Shown piece by piece: positions 53,479 to 62,154 of a DNA stretch of 64,000 nucleotides. Each line of letters opens with the position of its first letter. The stretch's first letter is position 1. The notes under the pieces were generated by a model. It did no database searches and was not told where the DNA came from. It was given only the letters and a program-made list of their open reading frames with translations. Made by a program: the position numbers and the translations under genes. The DNA is taken from assembly GCA_023393455.1 (NCBI GenBank), contig JAEWLJ010000027.1, positions 25,535-89,534 of the forward strand, given 5' to 3'. The stretch is from Methanobacteriota archaeon (GTDB lineage: Archaea; Halobacteriota; Methanomicrobia; Methanomicrobiales; Methanoculleaceae).

Positions 53479-54839
53479 AGGTCGTCCTCGTCGGTTTCCG
53501 GGGGACCGGGAAGACCTCGATCGGGCGGATCCTTGCAGCTCGCCTCGGACTGCCGTTCTACGACACCGATGCGCTTATCGAGCAGCGGGCCGGGATGCCG
53601 ATCCCGGAGATCTTTCAGGCGCACGGGGAGGCGCACTTCCGCGCCCTCGAGCGGGAGGTCGTCGCGTCGCTCCGGGATGCGGAGGGCGTGATCGGCACCG
53701 GCGGCGGGGTGGTCTGCGACCCGGCAAACGTCGCCGACCTCCGGCGGCACGGGAGGAACTTCCTCCTCACCGCCCCGCCCGGGGTCATCCACGAGCGGAT
53801 CGCCGGGAGCGACCGGCCGGGGCTGACCGCTCTCCCCCCGGAAGAGGAGATGCACACGCTCCTTGCCCGACGAAAAGAGGCCTACCTCGGTGCGGCCGAC
53901 GCCTGCATCGATACCGGCGCCTGCACGCCGGACGAGGCTGCCGAGATCATTCTAGGACAGATCCGTGGAAAGAGCGTCCCCTCCCCCGATGAACGGCGCG
54001 AGCGGGACAGCCTTCTCTCGAAGTTCGGGCTTGAGACCGTCCGGGAGATGGTCGACCGGGACCAGGGTCTCATGGTATGCGGCATCGCCGGGAACCCCTG
54101 CGCCCATAGCAAGAGCCCTCTCCTCTACAACCGGCTCTTTGAACACTTCGGGATGAACTACCACTACACCCGCTTCGAGTGGCCGGATGCGGGCGTCATC
54201 ATCCGCCTCGCCTCTCTCCTCCCCCTGAAGGGCTTATCCGTCACCATCCCGTTCAAGGCCGATGTGATCCCCTACCTCGACGAGATCGACAAACACGCCG
54301 CAGCGATCGGGGCTGTGAACACCATCGTTCGGTGCGGCGGGAGGATGTACGGCCATAACACCGACTGGCTGGGCGTCCGCTCGCCGCTCGCCCACCGGCG
54401 GGGGGCCCGGGCGGTTGTCCTCGGCGCCGGGGGTGCGGCGGCCGCGGCGGTCTACGCGCTCAGAATGCTCGATATGGAGGTCACGGTGCTTGCCCGGAAG
54501 GCGGATGCGGCGCGGGTGCTTGCAGAGCGGTTCGGCTGCCGCTGGGGCGGCCTCGAAGGGTTCAAGGGAAGCGACGCCGATGTAGTGGTACACGCAACCC
54601 CGGTCGGGATGGAGCCCGACACCCGGAGCCTGCTTGCCCCGTGCGATCTCGAGCGGAAGACGACCGTATTCGACCTCGTCTACACCCCGCCGGAGACGCC
54701 TCTCATCAGGGCGGCGAGGGATGCCGGGTGCGAGACGATACCCGGCACGGAGATGTTCGTCCACCAGGCGGCGGAGCAGTTCCGGCTGATCACCGGGATT
54801 CGCATCACGCCTGAACTGGTGCGGGAGATGCTTGCATGA
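53475..54839 (+). CDS. Fused shikimate kinase-shikimate dehydrogenase
   Basis: The 454-residue protein joins two enzymes. Residues 1-165 are a bacterial-type shikimate kinase: P-loop GFRGTGKTS, DTDALIEQRAGM, and GTGGGVV. Residues about 185-454 are AroE: GIAGNPCAHSKSPLLYN, LKGLSVTIPFK with the catalytic Lys, AVNTIV, HNTDWLG and GAGGAAAAAVYAL for NADP. Most archaea use a GHMP-type shikimate kinase, so this P-loop form suggests gene transfer. Start GTG 53475 lies inside the aroA stop. Confidence 0.95.
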   Translation: MKVVLVGFRGTGKTSIGRILAARLGLPFYDTDALIEQRAGMPIPEIFQAHGEAHFRALEREVVASLRDAEGVIGTGGGVVCDPANVADLRRHGRNFLLTAPPGVIHERIAGSDRPGLTALPPEEEMHTLLARRKEAYLGAADACIDTGACTPDEAAEIILGQIRGKSVPSPDERRERDSLLSKFGLETVREMVDRDQGLMVCGIAGNPCAHSKSPLLYNRLFEHFGMNYHYTRFEWPDAGVIIRLASLLPLKGLSVTIPFKADVIPYLDEIDKHAAAIGAVNTIVRCGGRMYGHNTDWLGVRSPLAHRRGARAVVLGAGGAAAAAVYALRMLDMEVTVLARKADAARVLAERFGCRWGGLEGFKGSDADVVVHATPVGMEPDTRSLLAPCDLERKTTVFDLVYTPPETPLIRAARDAGCETIPGTEMFVHQAAEQFRLITGIRITPELVREMLA

Positions 54840-55834
54840 ACACGTTCGGAAGAAACTTCAGGTGCACGACGTTCGGCGAGAGCCACGGGTCGGCGGTGGG
54901 CGCGGTCATCGACGGCTGCCCGCCCGGTATCCCCCTCGCGGAGGCGGATATCCAGCCCTACCTCGACCGGAGGCGGCCGGGGAAGAGCCCCCTTGAGTCC
55001 GGGAGGCAGGAGGCCGACCGGGTGGAGATCCTCTCAGGGGTCTTTGAGGGGTGGACGACCGGCGCTCCGATCGCGCTTCTCGTCAGGAACCGGGACGTCC
55101 GGTCGGAGGATTACGACGTGCTCCGGGACGTCTTCCGGCCGGGGCATGCGGACTACACCTGGCAGGCGAAGTACGGGCTCCGCGACCACCGCGGCGGCGG
55201 GAGGAGTTCGGGCCGGGAGACCCTTGCCCGGGTCGCGGCCGGAGCGGTGGCGGTGCGCTGCCTCGCCCCCCACGGCATCGCGATCAGGGGGAGGGTCGTC
55301 GAGGTGCATGGTGCGACGACGCCAGCAGCAATCGAGGCGGAGATCCGGGCCGCCCGGGACGCGGGCGACTCCGTCGGCGGGATCGTCGAGGTGACGGCGT
55401 CGGGGTGCCCGGCGGGGCTCGGAGACCCGGTATTCGGGAAACTCGACGCCGCTATCGCCGGGGCGATGATGGGGATCGGTGCGGTGAAGGGCGTCGAGAT
55501 CGGCGAGGGATTCGGCGCCGCTCGGCTCTTCGGGAGCGAGATGAACGATCCGATCACCAAAGCCGGGTTTTCGAGCAACCGTGCGGGCGGCGTCCTCGGC
55601 GGGATCAGCACCGGGCAGGATATCTTCGTCCGGCTCGCCGTCAAGCCGACGCCCTCGATACGTAAGCCGCAGCAGACCGTCGATATCGCCGGGACGGAGC
55701 GGGAGATTACGGTCGAAGGGCGGCACGATCCCTGCATCGCGCCGCGGATCGTCCCGGTCGCGGAGTGCATGCTCGCGATGGTTGTCATGGATGCGATGCT
55801 CGAACAGGCGAAGTATCGGGGGTTTGGGATATAA
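54836..55834 (+). CDS. aroC: Chorismate synthase
   Basis: The 332-residue enzyme has the family features FRCTTFGESHGSAVGAVIDGCPPGI, RRRPGKSPLESGRQEADRVEILSGVFEGWTTGAPI, RPGHADYTWQAKYGLRDHRGGGRSSGRETLARVAAGAVA and IAPRIVPVAECMLAMVVMD. It needs reduced FMN. It is the last gene of the aromatic operon and overlaps the fused gene by 4 bases. It is slightly short but no catalytic part is missing. A repeat copy follows. Confidence 0.96.
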   Translation: MNTFGRNFRCTTFGESHGSAVGAVIDGCPPGIPLAEADIQPYLDRRRPGKSPLESGRQEADRVEILSGVFEGWTTGAPIALLVRNRDVRSEDYDVLRDVFRPGHADYTWQAKYGLRDHRGGGRSSGRETLARVAAGAVAVRCLAPHGIAIRGRVVEVHGATTPAAIEAEIRAARDAGDSVGGIVEVTASGCPAGLGDPVFGKLDAAIAGAMMGIGAVKGVEIGEGFGAARLFGSEMNDPITKAGFSSNRAGGVLGGISTGQDIFVRLAVKPTPSIRKPQQTVDIAGTEREITVEGRHDPCIAPRIVPVAECMLAMVVMDAMLEQAKYRGFGI

Positions 55835-55992
55835 GGGGAGTAGAATTCAGGCTCCGCGACCTGCAGTCCTCTTAAATTCAGGCACCTTTCGGCCGCGTAA
55901 ACCTGTATACTACCCGACGCTCCCATCCACCAGACAAATGGGGGGTCTAACTACTTCGTATCCTGCGCACTCATCCACGGCTTCCTAATAAG

Positions 55993-56138
55993 TATCGCCA
56001 TTGGGGGAGGGGCTGACGGGGAGGGGGGAGCATCCCCCCTCCCCTGTCTCTACATTTTAGGGATTCCTGTAGCCCCCACCTCACCCGGCCTCCGGCCTCC
56101 TCCTCCTTCCTGCGGGGCGGAGGCAGTTCGTGGCGATA
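55993..56138 (+). repeat. Dispersed structured repeat, copy e
   Basis: The 146-bp copy runs from TATCGCCA (55993-56000) to TGGCGATA (56131-56138). The first arm GGGGAGGGGGG/CCCCCCTCCCC is the longest of the family. CCCCTGTCTCTA and the GGCC-TCC-GGCC hairpin are kept; the third arm is weaker (CCTTCCTGC/GGGGCGGAGG). Confidence 0.8.
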
Positions 56139-56260
56139 GACGATGTCCCCCATGGGACATCGCTGGAGAAGACCGAAAGTCTTGGACTATCAACTTGCTG
56201 AAGGTGTGAGTTCCAGTAGGAACAGAGTTCGGGCACCACAGGTGCGTAGTCGGTCCGAAC
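56139..56260. repeat. Flank module next to copy e
   Basis: It carries GATGTCCC/GGGACATC with loop CCAT and AAGAC/GTCTT with a GAAA-type loop. The same two stems, inverted, lie beside copy a at 22733-22782 with other loop bases. GACTACGCACCT-like sequence further out is also shared. Confidence 0.55.
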
Positions 56261-56351
56261 CCCAACACGCAGAAGCGCAGCACACCCTGACGCTAAGAAT
56301 CATCCAGTCTCCAAAGCCTCAACAGAGCCCGTGCCGAGCCCCAAGCCCCTC

Positions 56352-56981
56352 TCACTTCAACAGATCCGCGAGTTGCCGCATCTCCCGTATATGGTACTGC
56401 CCCTCGGCCGTCGGGGTGCCGGCATGGCAGTAGACGAACTCCGACCCGAATAGCGGCAGGATTGCGCGGGCGTAACGGAACTCCGCGCCCATGATGCTCG
56501 TGCAGACGGGTTTCTGGGCGCGGTGGGTGAAGGCGATCAGGTCGAAGAGGTCGTCCCGGGTTCTCGGGCGCACGACGATCTTCGGGATGTCGCCGTATGA
56601 CCGGAGCATCTCCTCGATTCGCCCGAGTTCCGGTGATGTGGGCATCTCGTTCGTGTGGAGCGACGCAAGGATCTGGACACCCTGGCTCTTGATGAATGGC
56701 GCGTGGTCGCGGTAGCGCGCTTCCACGTCCACGATATCGACGTAGCGGGCTATCGGCCCGACGATCCGGGCCCAGAGATCTGCATCGCCGACAAACCGGC
56801 CACCCTCGTCCCTGCTCCTGAGCGTGGCGATCAGCGGGATGACGGTCTTCTCACGGATAGCACGGACCTGGTCCAGCAGATCCCCTTCCATCCGGTCGAG
56901 CCGTATCTCAATGAACGTCGGGTTGTACTCCGCCACCTCGCCGATAGCGGCGGCCTCCTCCACAGAGACGACGATCTTCAT
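56352..56981 (-). CDS. aroD: 3-Dehydroquinate dehydratase, type I
   Basis: The 209-residue TIM-barrel enzyme dehydrates 3-dehydroquinate to dehydroshikimate. It has KIVVSVEEAAAIGEV, FIEIRLDRMEGD, LIATLRSRDEGG, the catalytic His in ASLHTNE, and the Schiff-base Lys in GDIPKIVVRPRT. I chose ATG 56981, the normal family start, with GGTGG upstream; a longer frame to 57065 would overlap proC. It completes the set of shikimate steps in the operon, though on the other strand, converging with aroC. Confidence 0.93.
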   Translation of the reverse strand: MKIVVSVEEAAAIGEVAEYNPTFIEIRLDRMEGDLLDQVRAIREKTVIPLIATLRSRDEGGRFVGDADLWARIVGPIARYVDIVDVEARYRDHAPFIKSQGVQILASLHTNEMPTSPELGRIEEMLRSYGDIPKIVVRPRTRDDLFDLIAFTHRAQKPVCTSIMGAEFRYARAILPLFGSEFVYCHAGTPTAEGQYHIREMRQLADLLK

Positions 56982-57061
56982 ATCCACCGGATGTATTCCC
57001 GCCCTATCACTTAAATGTCTGTCTGCGATCGCCTGCGGATCGAGCCAGTCCCGGCCCGGCG

Positions 57062-57862
57062 TCACTTCCCCACCGCACCGTAACGCTCCAGCATGGCGGC
57101 GACCACTTCATCGAAGACCCCCGGTAGCCGCTCCCGGAGCCTCTTCACCCCGGCCTCCGTGACGCCGCCGCCGGTTGCGACCCGCCCGACCAGGTCGCCG
57201 GGCGCTTCACCGGTCTTTCGAAGGTAGGCTCCCGTAGCTGTGGTCGTCTCCGTTGCGAGCGCGAGCGCCCGGTCCACCTGAAGACCGCTCGCACGGGCCG
57301 TCGCGCTCGCCAGTTCCTCGATGATTGCGGCGAGCAGCCCCGGCCCGCAACTCGAGAGTATGGTGGCCGCCGGGAGTTCCTCCTCCCCGACGAGCATCAC
57401 GTTCCCGATGGACGAGAAAAGCCCCTCCACCCGGGAAGCGTCCTGCATGCCTGTCCGCCGCCCATGGCATACGAGCGTCGTCCCCTGCCCGACCGTGGAG
57501 GTGATCGTGGGGATGACCCGGGTGACCGGACCCGGGAAGAGCCCCTCAAGCTCCGCGAGGCTGATGCCCGCGGCGAGCGAGACGATATGCTCGTCGCCGT
57601 TCAGCACGGGGACGATCTCGCGGAGGACGTTCATCACATCCTGCGGCCGAACAGCGAGGATGATCGTCCGGCACCGCCGGGCAAGTTCGGTGTTCGCTCC
57701 TGCGATGCTGATGCCCGGCCATGCCGCGGCGCATGCATCCCGGCTCTCCCTGCTCCTCGATGTAACCACGACCTCGTCGATACCGAGCAGACCGGACGAG
57801 AGGAACCCGTCCACCAGCATGCTGCCCATGTGTCCGTAGCCGATGATCCCTGTACAATCCAT
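57062..57862 (-). CDS. proC: Pyrroline-5-carboxylate reductase
   Basis: The 266-residue protein has the dinucleotide loop GIIGYGHMGSMLVDGFL, VRPQDV, SLAAGISLAELE, VIPTITSTVGQGTTLV and a C-terminal helical domain (SSCGPGLLAAIIEELA, ATETTTATGAYLRKTGEAPGDLVGRVATGGGVTEAGVKRLRE) that matches ProC with GGxTxxG. It makes proline from pyrroline-5-carboxylate with NAD(P)H. Start ATG 57862; the frame open upstream of it is antisense to the U32 gene. Upstream of aroD, perhaps co-transcribed. Confidence 0.9.
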   Translation of the reverse strand: MDCTGIIGYGHMGSMLVDGFLSSGLLGIDEVVVTSRSRESRDACAAAWPGISIAGANTELARRCRTIILAVRPQDVMNVLREIVPVLNGDEHIVSLAAGISLAELEGLFPGPVTRVIPTITSTVGQGTTLVCHGRRTGMQDASRVEGLFSSIGNVMLVGEEELPAATILSSCGPGLLAAIIEELASATARASGLQVDRALALATETTTATGAYLRKTGEAPGDLVGRVATGGGVTEAGVKRLRERLPGVFDEVVAAMLERYGAVGK

Positions 57863-57958
57863 AATATGCCCCTCACCAGGTCGCTCTCCTGCCAAAAAAG
57901 GATACCCGCTCTGCCCCGGGTGGGTATATAGGCCGCCAGCGCGAACGGTACGAAGCAG

Positions 57959-60475
57959 ATGCCGCACGATCATCATACGTCCGGGTTGCCGGAACTGCTT
58001 GCGCCGGCCGGGTCGCCGGAAGCCCTGGCTGCAGCGGTTGCCGCCGGCGCCGATGCCGTCTACCTCGCCGGGCGACGGTTCGGAGCCAGGCACTACGCGG
58101 CGAACTTCTCCGACGAGGAACTCCGCTCCGCTGTCGATTACGCGCACCTCCGGGGAGTCAGGGTCTACGTCACCGTAAACGTCCTCGTCCGCGAGGCCGA
58201 ACTCCCCGACGTCGCCCGCTACCTCGTCTGGCTCTACGAGATCGGGGTCGATGCCGTCCTGGTGCAGGATGCCGGAGTGGCGTCGCTTGCCCGGGAGGTC
58301 GTCCCGGACCTCACCCTCCACGCCTCGACCCAGATGGCGATCCACAACCGGGAAGGCGTGGCGCGGGCGGCACGGGAGGGGATCTCCCGCGTGGTGCTCG
58401 CCCGGGAGCTCACCCTCGCTGAGATCGAAGATATCGCAGCCGATGCAGAGGCGCAGGGGGTAGGCATCGAGGTCTTCGCCCACGGAGCGCTCTGTTACTG
58501 CTACTCCGGCCAGTGCCTCCTCTCCTCGGTCATCGGGGGGCGGAGCGGGAACCGCGGGATGTGCGCCCAGCCCTGCCGGAAGCCCTACCGCCTCGTGACC
58601 GCCGAAACGGACGAGTACGGGCGGCCGAAAGACCCCCGCCCCGTGCCCGGAGATGACCGTTACCTCCTCTCGACCCGGGACCTCTCGTTATACCCGCGCC
58701 TCGACGTTCTTGCACGTGCACCGGTGGCGTCGCTCAAGATCGAGGGGAGGATGCGTTCGGTGGAGTACGTCGCCACGGTGACGGCCATCTACCGACGTGC
58801 TCTCGACGCGATCGCCGCCGGGGAAGACTGGTCGCCTTCGCGGGATGATATGCGCGACCTTGCGCTTGCGTTCAACCGGGAGTTCACGGAGGGCTACATC
58901 CTCGGCGCCCGCGATATCATGGCCCGCGACCGGCCCGGGAACCGGGGTATCCTGCTCGGCACGGTCGTCGGCTACGACCCGCGGAGGCAGGAGGCGACCG
59001 TACGCCTCACGGGCGACCTCGTGCCCCGTTCCGGCGACGGGCTGGCCTTCCGCATCGGCGACCCCGAACACGATGTGGGGGCGGTCGTCCGCGGCAACCC
59101 CGCCGTCCGCTCCGGCACGGTGCGGCTTTCCGTTCCCGCACCCGTCGATATCGGCGCCCGGGTTTTCCTGACGAAGAGCGCGGATCTCGAGGAGCGAGCG
59201 AAGCGGATCGTGGAAAAGCCCCTGCAACCGCTGCCGCTCGACGTGACGGTCGTCTGGGAGGAGAGGACGCCCTGTCTTGAGGCGGTCGTCGATCTGCAGG
59301 GGAACGAACCGCTCCCGGTGCGTTACCGCTCCGACCTCTCAATGGAGCCGGCACGGAGCCGGCCGCTTACCGGGGAGCAGATAGCGGAGCAGCTGACAAA
59401 GACCGGCGGGACGCCGTTTGCGATACGGAACCTGACGCTCCACTACCCGGGCGGGCTCTTTGCCCCGCTGGGTGAGTTGAACCGGGTCCGGCGGGCATTC
59501 CTGGAGAGGGTCGAGGAGGCCGTCCTCGCCGCACGGCGCCCCGGGGAGGAGGCGGTTCGTGCGGCACGGGAGCGTCTTGATGCGGCGATCACCGGGCTGG
59601 AGCGGTCGGCAGGCTCTCGCCGGGAGCCCCGGCACCCGTCGGTCTCGGTCTACGCGAGCAGCCTCGAAGAGGCGAAAGCCGCCGCCCTGTCCGGCGCCCG
59701 CACTGTCTATCTGGAGGTGTCCGCCCCTGGCATCATCGAGGATGCCGCTACCGTCTGCCGGGAAGCGGGCGCGGACCTCGTCTGGAAATGGCCGTCGATC
59801 ACCCGGCGCACCTTCCTCGACGCGGCGACCCCCCTCCTCCCGTCGCTCTACGACGCAGGCGTCCGCGGGGTGATGGTGAGCGGGATGGGCGCCGCGGACG
59901 CGGTGCGGCGGGCCGAGCCCCGGATGGACCTCTACGGCGCCGCCGGGCTGAACCTCTGGAACCACCGCACCGCCGCGGAACTCGCGCCACTCTTTCTGCG
60001 GTGCACGGCCTCCCCCGAACTCCCGGCCGACGACCTTGCCGGGCTCGCGGCGGCGGCCGGGGATACTCTCCTCCTCGAGGTGCTCGTGCAGGGCAACGTC
60101 GAGGCGATGGTGACCGAGGACCGGCTCGCGGCGGCGGTCGCCGGGGAAGGGTTCATAGGCCTCCGGGACGAGCGAAACCGCGTCTTCCCGCTCCGGTGCG
60201 ACGGCGAGGGGCGGACTTACATCGCGAACGCCGTCGAGACCTCTCTCGTCGACCACCTGCCCCTGATCGCCGCGATGGGCATCGATGCCGTCGCCATCGA
60301 CGCACGGGGCCGGGGGCCGCGCTACGCAGCGGAGATGGCCCGGCTCTACCGGACGGCGATCGAGGCCGTGGCCCACAGAGACGTCCGCGCCCTCCCCGCG
60401 CTCAAGGACGAGGTGAAACGGCGGGCGCTCGGGGGCATCACTGGCGGGCATTTCGTCAGGGGGATCGAGGAGTGA
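57959..60475 (+). CDS. Peptidase U32-family protein (RlhA/TrhP-like with DUF3656)
   Basis: The 838-residue protein begins ELLAPAGSPEALAAAVAAGADAVYLAGRRFGARHYAANF, carries the U32 core with HGALCYCYSGQCLLSSVIGGRSGNRGMCAQPCRKPYRL (Cys pattern of Fe-S-dependent RNA hydroxylases RlhA/TrhP), then a DUF3656-like middle part and a second U32-like domain (SVSVYASSLEEAKAAALSGARTVYLEVSAP). In bacteria these enzymes hydroxylate a cytidine in 23S rRNA or uridines in tRNA, with prephenate needed; the nearness to prephenate genes is suggestive only. Peptidase is an old label. Confidence 0.88.
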   Translation: MPHDHHTSGLPELLAPAGSPEALAAAVAAGADAVYLAGRRFGARHYAANFSDEELRSAVDYAHLRGVRVYVTVNVLVREAELPDVARYLVWLYEIGVDAVLVQDAGVASLAREVVPDLTLHASTQMAIHNREGVARAAREGISRVVLARELTLAEIEDIAADAEAQGVGIEVFAHGALCYCYSGQCLLSSVIGGRSGNRGMCAQPCRKPYRLVTAETDEYGRPKDPRPVPGDDRYLLSTRDLSLYPRLDVLARAPVASLKIEGRMRSVEYVATVTAIYRRALDAIAAGEDWSPSRDDMRDLALAFNREFTEGYILGARDIMARDRPGNRGILLGTVVGYDPRRQEATVRLTGDLVPRSGDGLAFRIGDPEHDVGAVVRGNPAVRSGTVRLSVPAPVDIGARVFLTKSADLEERAKRIVEKPLQPLPLDVTVVWEERTPCLEAVVDLQGNEPLPVRYRSDLSMEPARSRPLTGEQIAEQLTKTGGTPFAIRNLTLHYPGGLFAPLGELNRVRRAFLERVEEAVLAARRPGEEAVRAARERLDAAITGLERSAGSRREPRHPSVSVYASSLEEAKAAALSGARTVYLEVSAPGIIEDAATVCREAGADLVWKWPSITRRTFLDAATPLLPSLYDAGVRGVMVSGMGAADAVRRAEPRMDLYGAAGLNLWNHRTAAELAPLFLRCTASPELPADDLAGLAAAAGDTLLLEVLVQGNVEAMVTEDRLAAAVAGEGFIGLRDERNRVFPLRCDGEGRTYIANAVETSLVDHLPLIAAMGIDAVAIDARGRGPRYAAEMARLYRTAIEAVAHRDVRALPALKDEVKRRALGGITGGHFVRGIEE

Positions 60476-60539
60476 GGGGCGTCGCCCGCCCTCGGCATCA
60501 GAGTTAATATCAGGAGGAGCAATCTATCAGTCAGACGTG

Positions 60540-61214
60540 ATGAATATGGATTCCCCGTTCGTTCTGGTCAATCTCAAGACCTATCAGGAAGGTATGGGCC
60601 GCAACGCTCACCGGATAGCCGCCGCGGCCGAGACCGTGGCGAGGGAGAGCGGAGCCGTCATCGGCATCGCGCCGGTCTTCACCGAACTCCACCCGATGAG
60701 CCACCACTACGCGATCCCTGTCTACGCTCAGCATATCGACGCAATCTCCCCCGGCGCCCATACCGGCCATATCCTCCCGGAAGCAGTCAGGGCGGCAGGC
60801 GCACGGGGCACCCTGATCAACCACTCCGAGCGCCGCCTCACCCTGGCCGATATCGACGCCTGTATCCAGGCCGCCCGGAGACTCAACCTTGAATCGGTCG
60901 TCTGCACGAACAACGACGCGACGAGCGCCGCCGCCGCAACCCTCAAGCCCGACTACGTGGCGATCGAGCCCCCGGAACTGATCGGGAGCGGGGTCTCGGT
61001 CTCGAAGGCCGACCCGGGGGTCATCGAGCGGTCGGTCAACGCAGTCCGGGCGGTGAACCCGGATGTAAAAGTCCTGACGGGGGCGGGCATCCAGTCGGGC
61101 GAGTGCGTGAAGATCGCCATCGACCTTGGGACGTGCGGCGTTCTCCTCGCCTCAAGCGTGGTCAAGGCCGAAGATCCCGAGGCGGTTCTCCGGGACCTGG
61201 TCTCGCTGCTCTAA
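60540..61214 (+). CDS. tpiA: Triosephosphate isomerase, archaeal type
   Basis: The 224-residue enzyme has the short archaeal form: VLVNLKTYQEG with the catalytic Lys, YAQHID, the catalytic His in TLINHSERR, the catalytic Glu in YVAIEPPELIGSG, and the phosphate loop LTGAGIQSGE and GVLLASSVVKA. It interconverts dihydroxyacetone phosphate and glyceraldehyde 3-phosphate. A TATA-like GTTAATATC lies about 27 bases before ATG 60540, which points to a leaderless message; GTG 60537 and ATG 60546 are other starts. Confidence 0.95.
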   Translation: MNMDSPFVLVNLKTYQEGMGRNAHRIAAAAETVARESGAVIGIAPVFTELHPMSHHYAIPVYAQHIDAISPGAHTGHILPEAVRAAGARGTLINHSERRLTLADIDACIQAARRLNLESVVCTNNDATSAAAATLKPDYVAIEPPELIGSGVSVSKADPGVIERSVNAVRAVNPDVKVLTGAGIQSGECVKIAIDLGTCGVLLASSVVKAEDPEAVLRDLVSLL

Positions 61215-61216
61215 AA

Positions 61217-61771
61217 TCAGGTTATTAACGATATCAGGTCGTGCTTGGTGATCACACCCTGCACCTTCCCCTTCTCGATCACGATGACCGCGTGGCTGTG
61301 GTGCAGGAGGTGGACGACCGTATCGATGGACGCCGTTGGCGGAACTGTCGGGAACCCGGGCTCCATATAGTCCTGCACCACCTTCCGGTTCGTCTGGTGG
61401 AGCCCTCCTTCCTCCATGGCGTTCATGATCGCCGACTCGGATATGCACCCGACGGGCACGGCGTTCTCGAGCACTGGCAGCTGGGAGATACCGTTCTTGC
61501 CCATAATCTCGACGGCGCGGCCGACGGGGTCGTCCGGGGCAACGGAGAGCACGGGGATGTGCATCACGTCGGCCGCCGTGACTGCCGAGTTCTCGGCTGC
61601 CCGCAGGACCTCCACGATCCTGCCAAGGGTGCTCACCCTCGGGTCGACGCTCCCCGCCTCGATCCGCGCGACCATCGACTGGCTAATTCCTGCCATGCGG
61701 GCAACATCGGCCTGTTTTAAGCCCATCTGGAGCCGCTTTTCGCGCAGTTCGGTGGGGGTGGGTATCTCCAT
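61217..61771 (-). CDS. HTH-CBS domain transcriptional regulator
   Basis: The 184-residue protein has an N-terminal XRE-type helix-turn-helix (ELREKRLQMGLKQADVARMAGISQSMVARIEAGSVDPRVSTLGRIVEVL) followed by a CBS pair (VMHIPVLSVAPDDPVGRAVEIMGKNGISQLPVLE and YMEPGFPTVPPTASIDTVVHLLHHSHAVIVIEKGKVQGVITKHDLI). It probably binds DNA and responds to adenosine nucleotides or SAM. ATG 61771 is the natural start; the frame upstream is not like any HTH. It diverges from the small gene at 61857 and its target may be that region. Confidence 0.9.
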   Translation of the reverse strand: MEIPTPTELREKRLQMGLKQADVARMAGISQSMVARIEAGSVDPRVSTLGRIVEVLRAAENSAVTAADVMHIPVLSVAPDDPVGRAVEIMGKNGISQLPVLENAVPVGCISESAIMNAMEEGGLHQTNRKVVQDYMEPGFPTVPPTASIDTVVHLLHHSHAVIVIEKGKVQGVITKHDLISLIT

Positions 61772-61856
61772 CTTATTACTATAGGTAATTTTTTTACTTA
61801 TACGTTTGCCTGCGGGCGCTGGAGAGGTTAATATACCCCCGGGCGCATGAGTGAGT

Positions 61857-62117
61857 ATGGCCGTAACTGAGGAAGAACAGCAGGCCGTCCTTACAAAGGT
61901 CAGAGATATCCTCTCGACCATCCACACCCGGGACGCCGCTCGGAGCGAACTGGAATCCCTTGGATTCGTAGTCAGGGCGGAGCACGGCGATGTCGTATCC
62001 ATGGAGAACACGCCCGCCGAGATCTTCGTCCATATGTCCATGAACGACCGGGACGAGATCGTCGACTCGCACGTCGTGACGTTTGCGGAGATCGACCTGA
62101 AACCGCGAGGCGGCTGA
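61857..62117 (+). CDS. Small conserved-looking protein of unknown function
   Basis: I do not recognise this 86-residue acidic protein (EEEQQAVLTKVRDILSTIHTRDAARSELESLGFVVRAEHGDVVSMENTPAEIFVHMSMNDRDEIVDSHVVTFAEIDLKPRGG). It has no signal or transmembrane helix. ATG 61857 lies about 25 bases after TTAATATACC (61829-61838), consistent with a leaderless message. It diverges from the HTH-CBS regulator. Confidence 0.75.
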   Translation: MAVTEEEQQAVLTKVRDILSTIHTRDAARSELESLGFVVRAEHGDVVSMENTPAEIFVHMSMNDRDEIVDSHVVTFAEIDLKPRGG

Positions 62118-62154
62118 GGCTATCTCCGAGAGATCCGAAAAGAGCTCGCGATTG

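Larger units (their letters stand above)
55835..56351. other. 517-base intergenic stretch with repeat copy e
   Basis: It separates the convergent ends of aroC and aroD and holds copy e of the structured repeat (55993-56138) and the flank module (56139-56260). No gene is supported. Confidence 0.7.

Noticed and set aside
57863..58483. Upstream extension of the proC frame by about 200 codons
   Set aside because: This part is antisense to the U32-family gene and has no proC-like sequence; the normal ProC start is at 57862.
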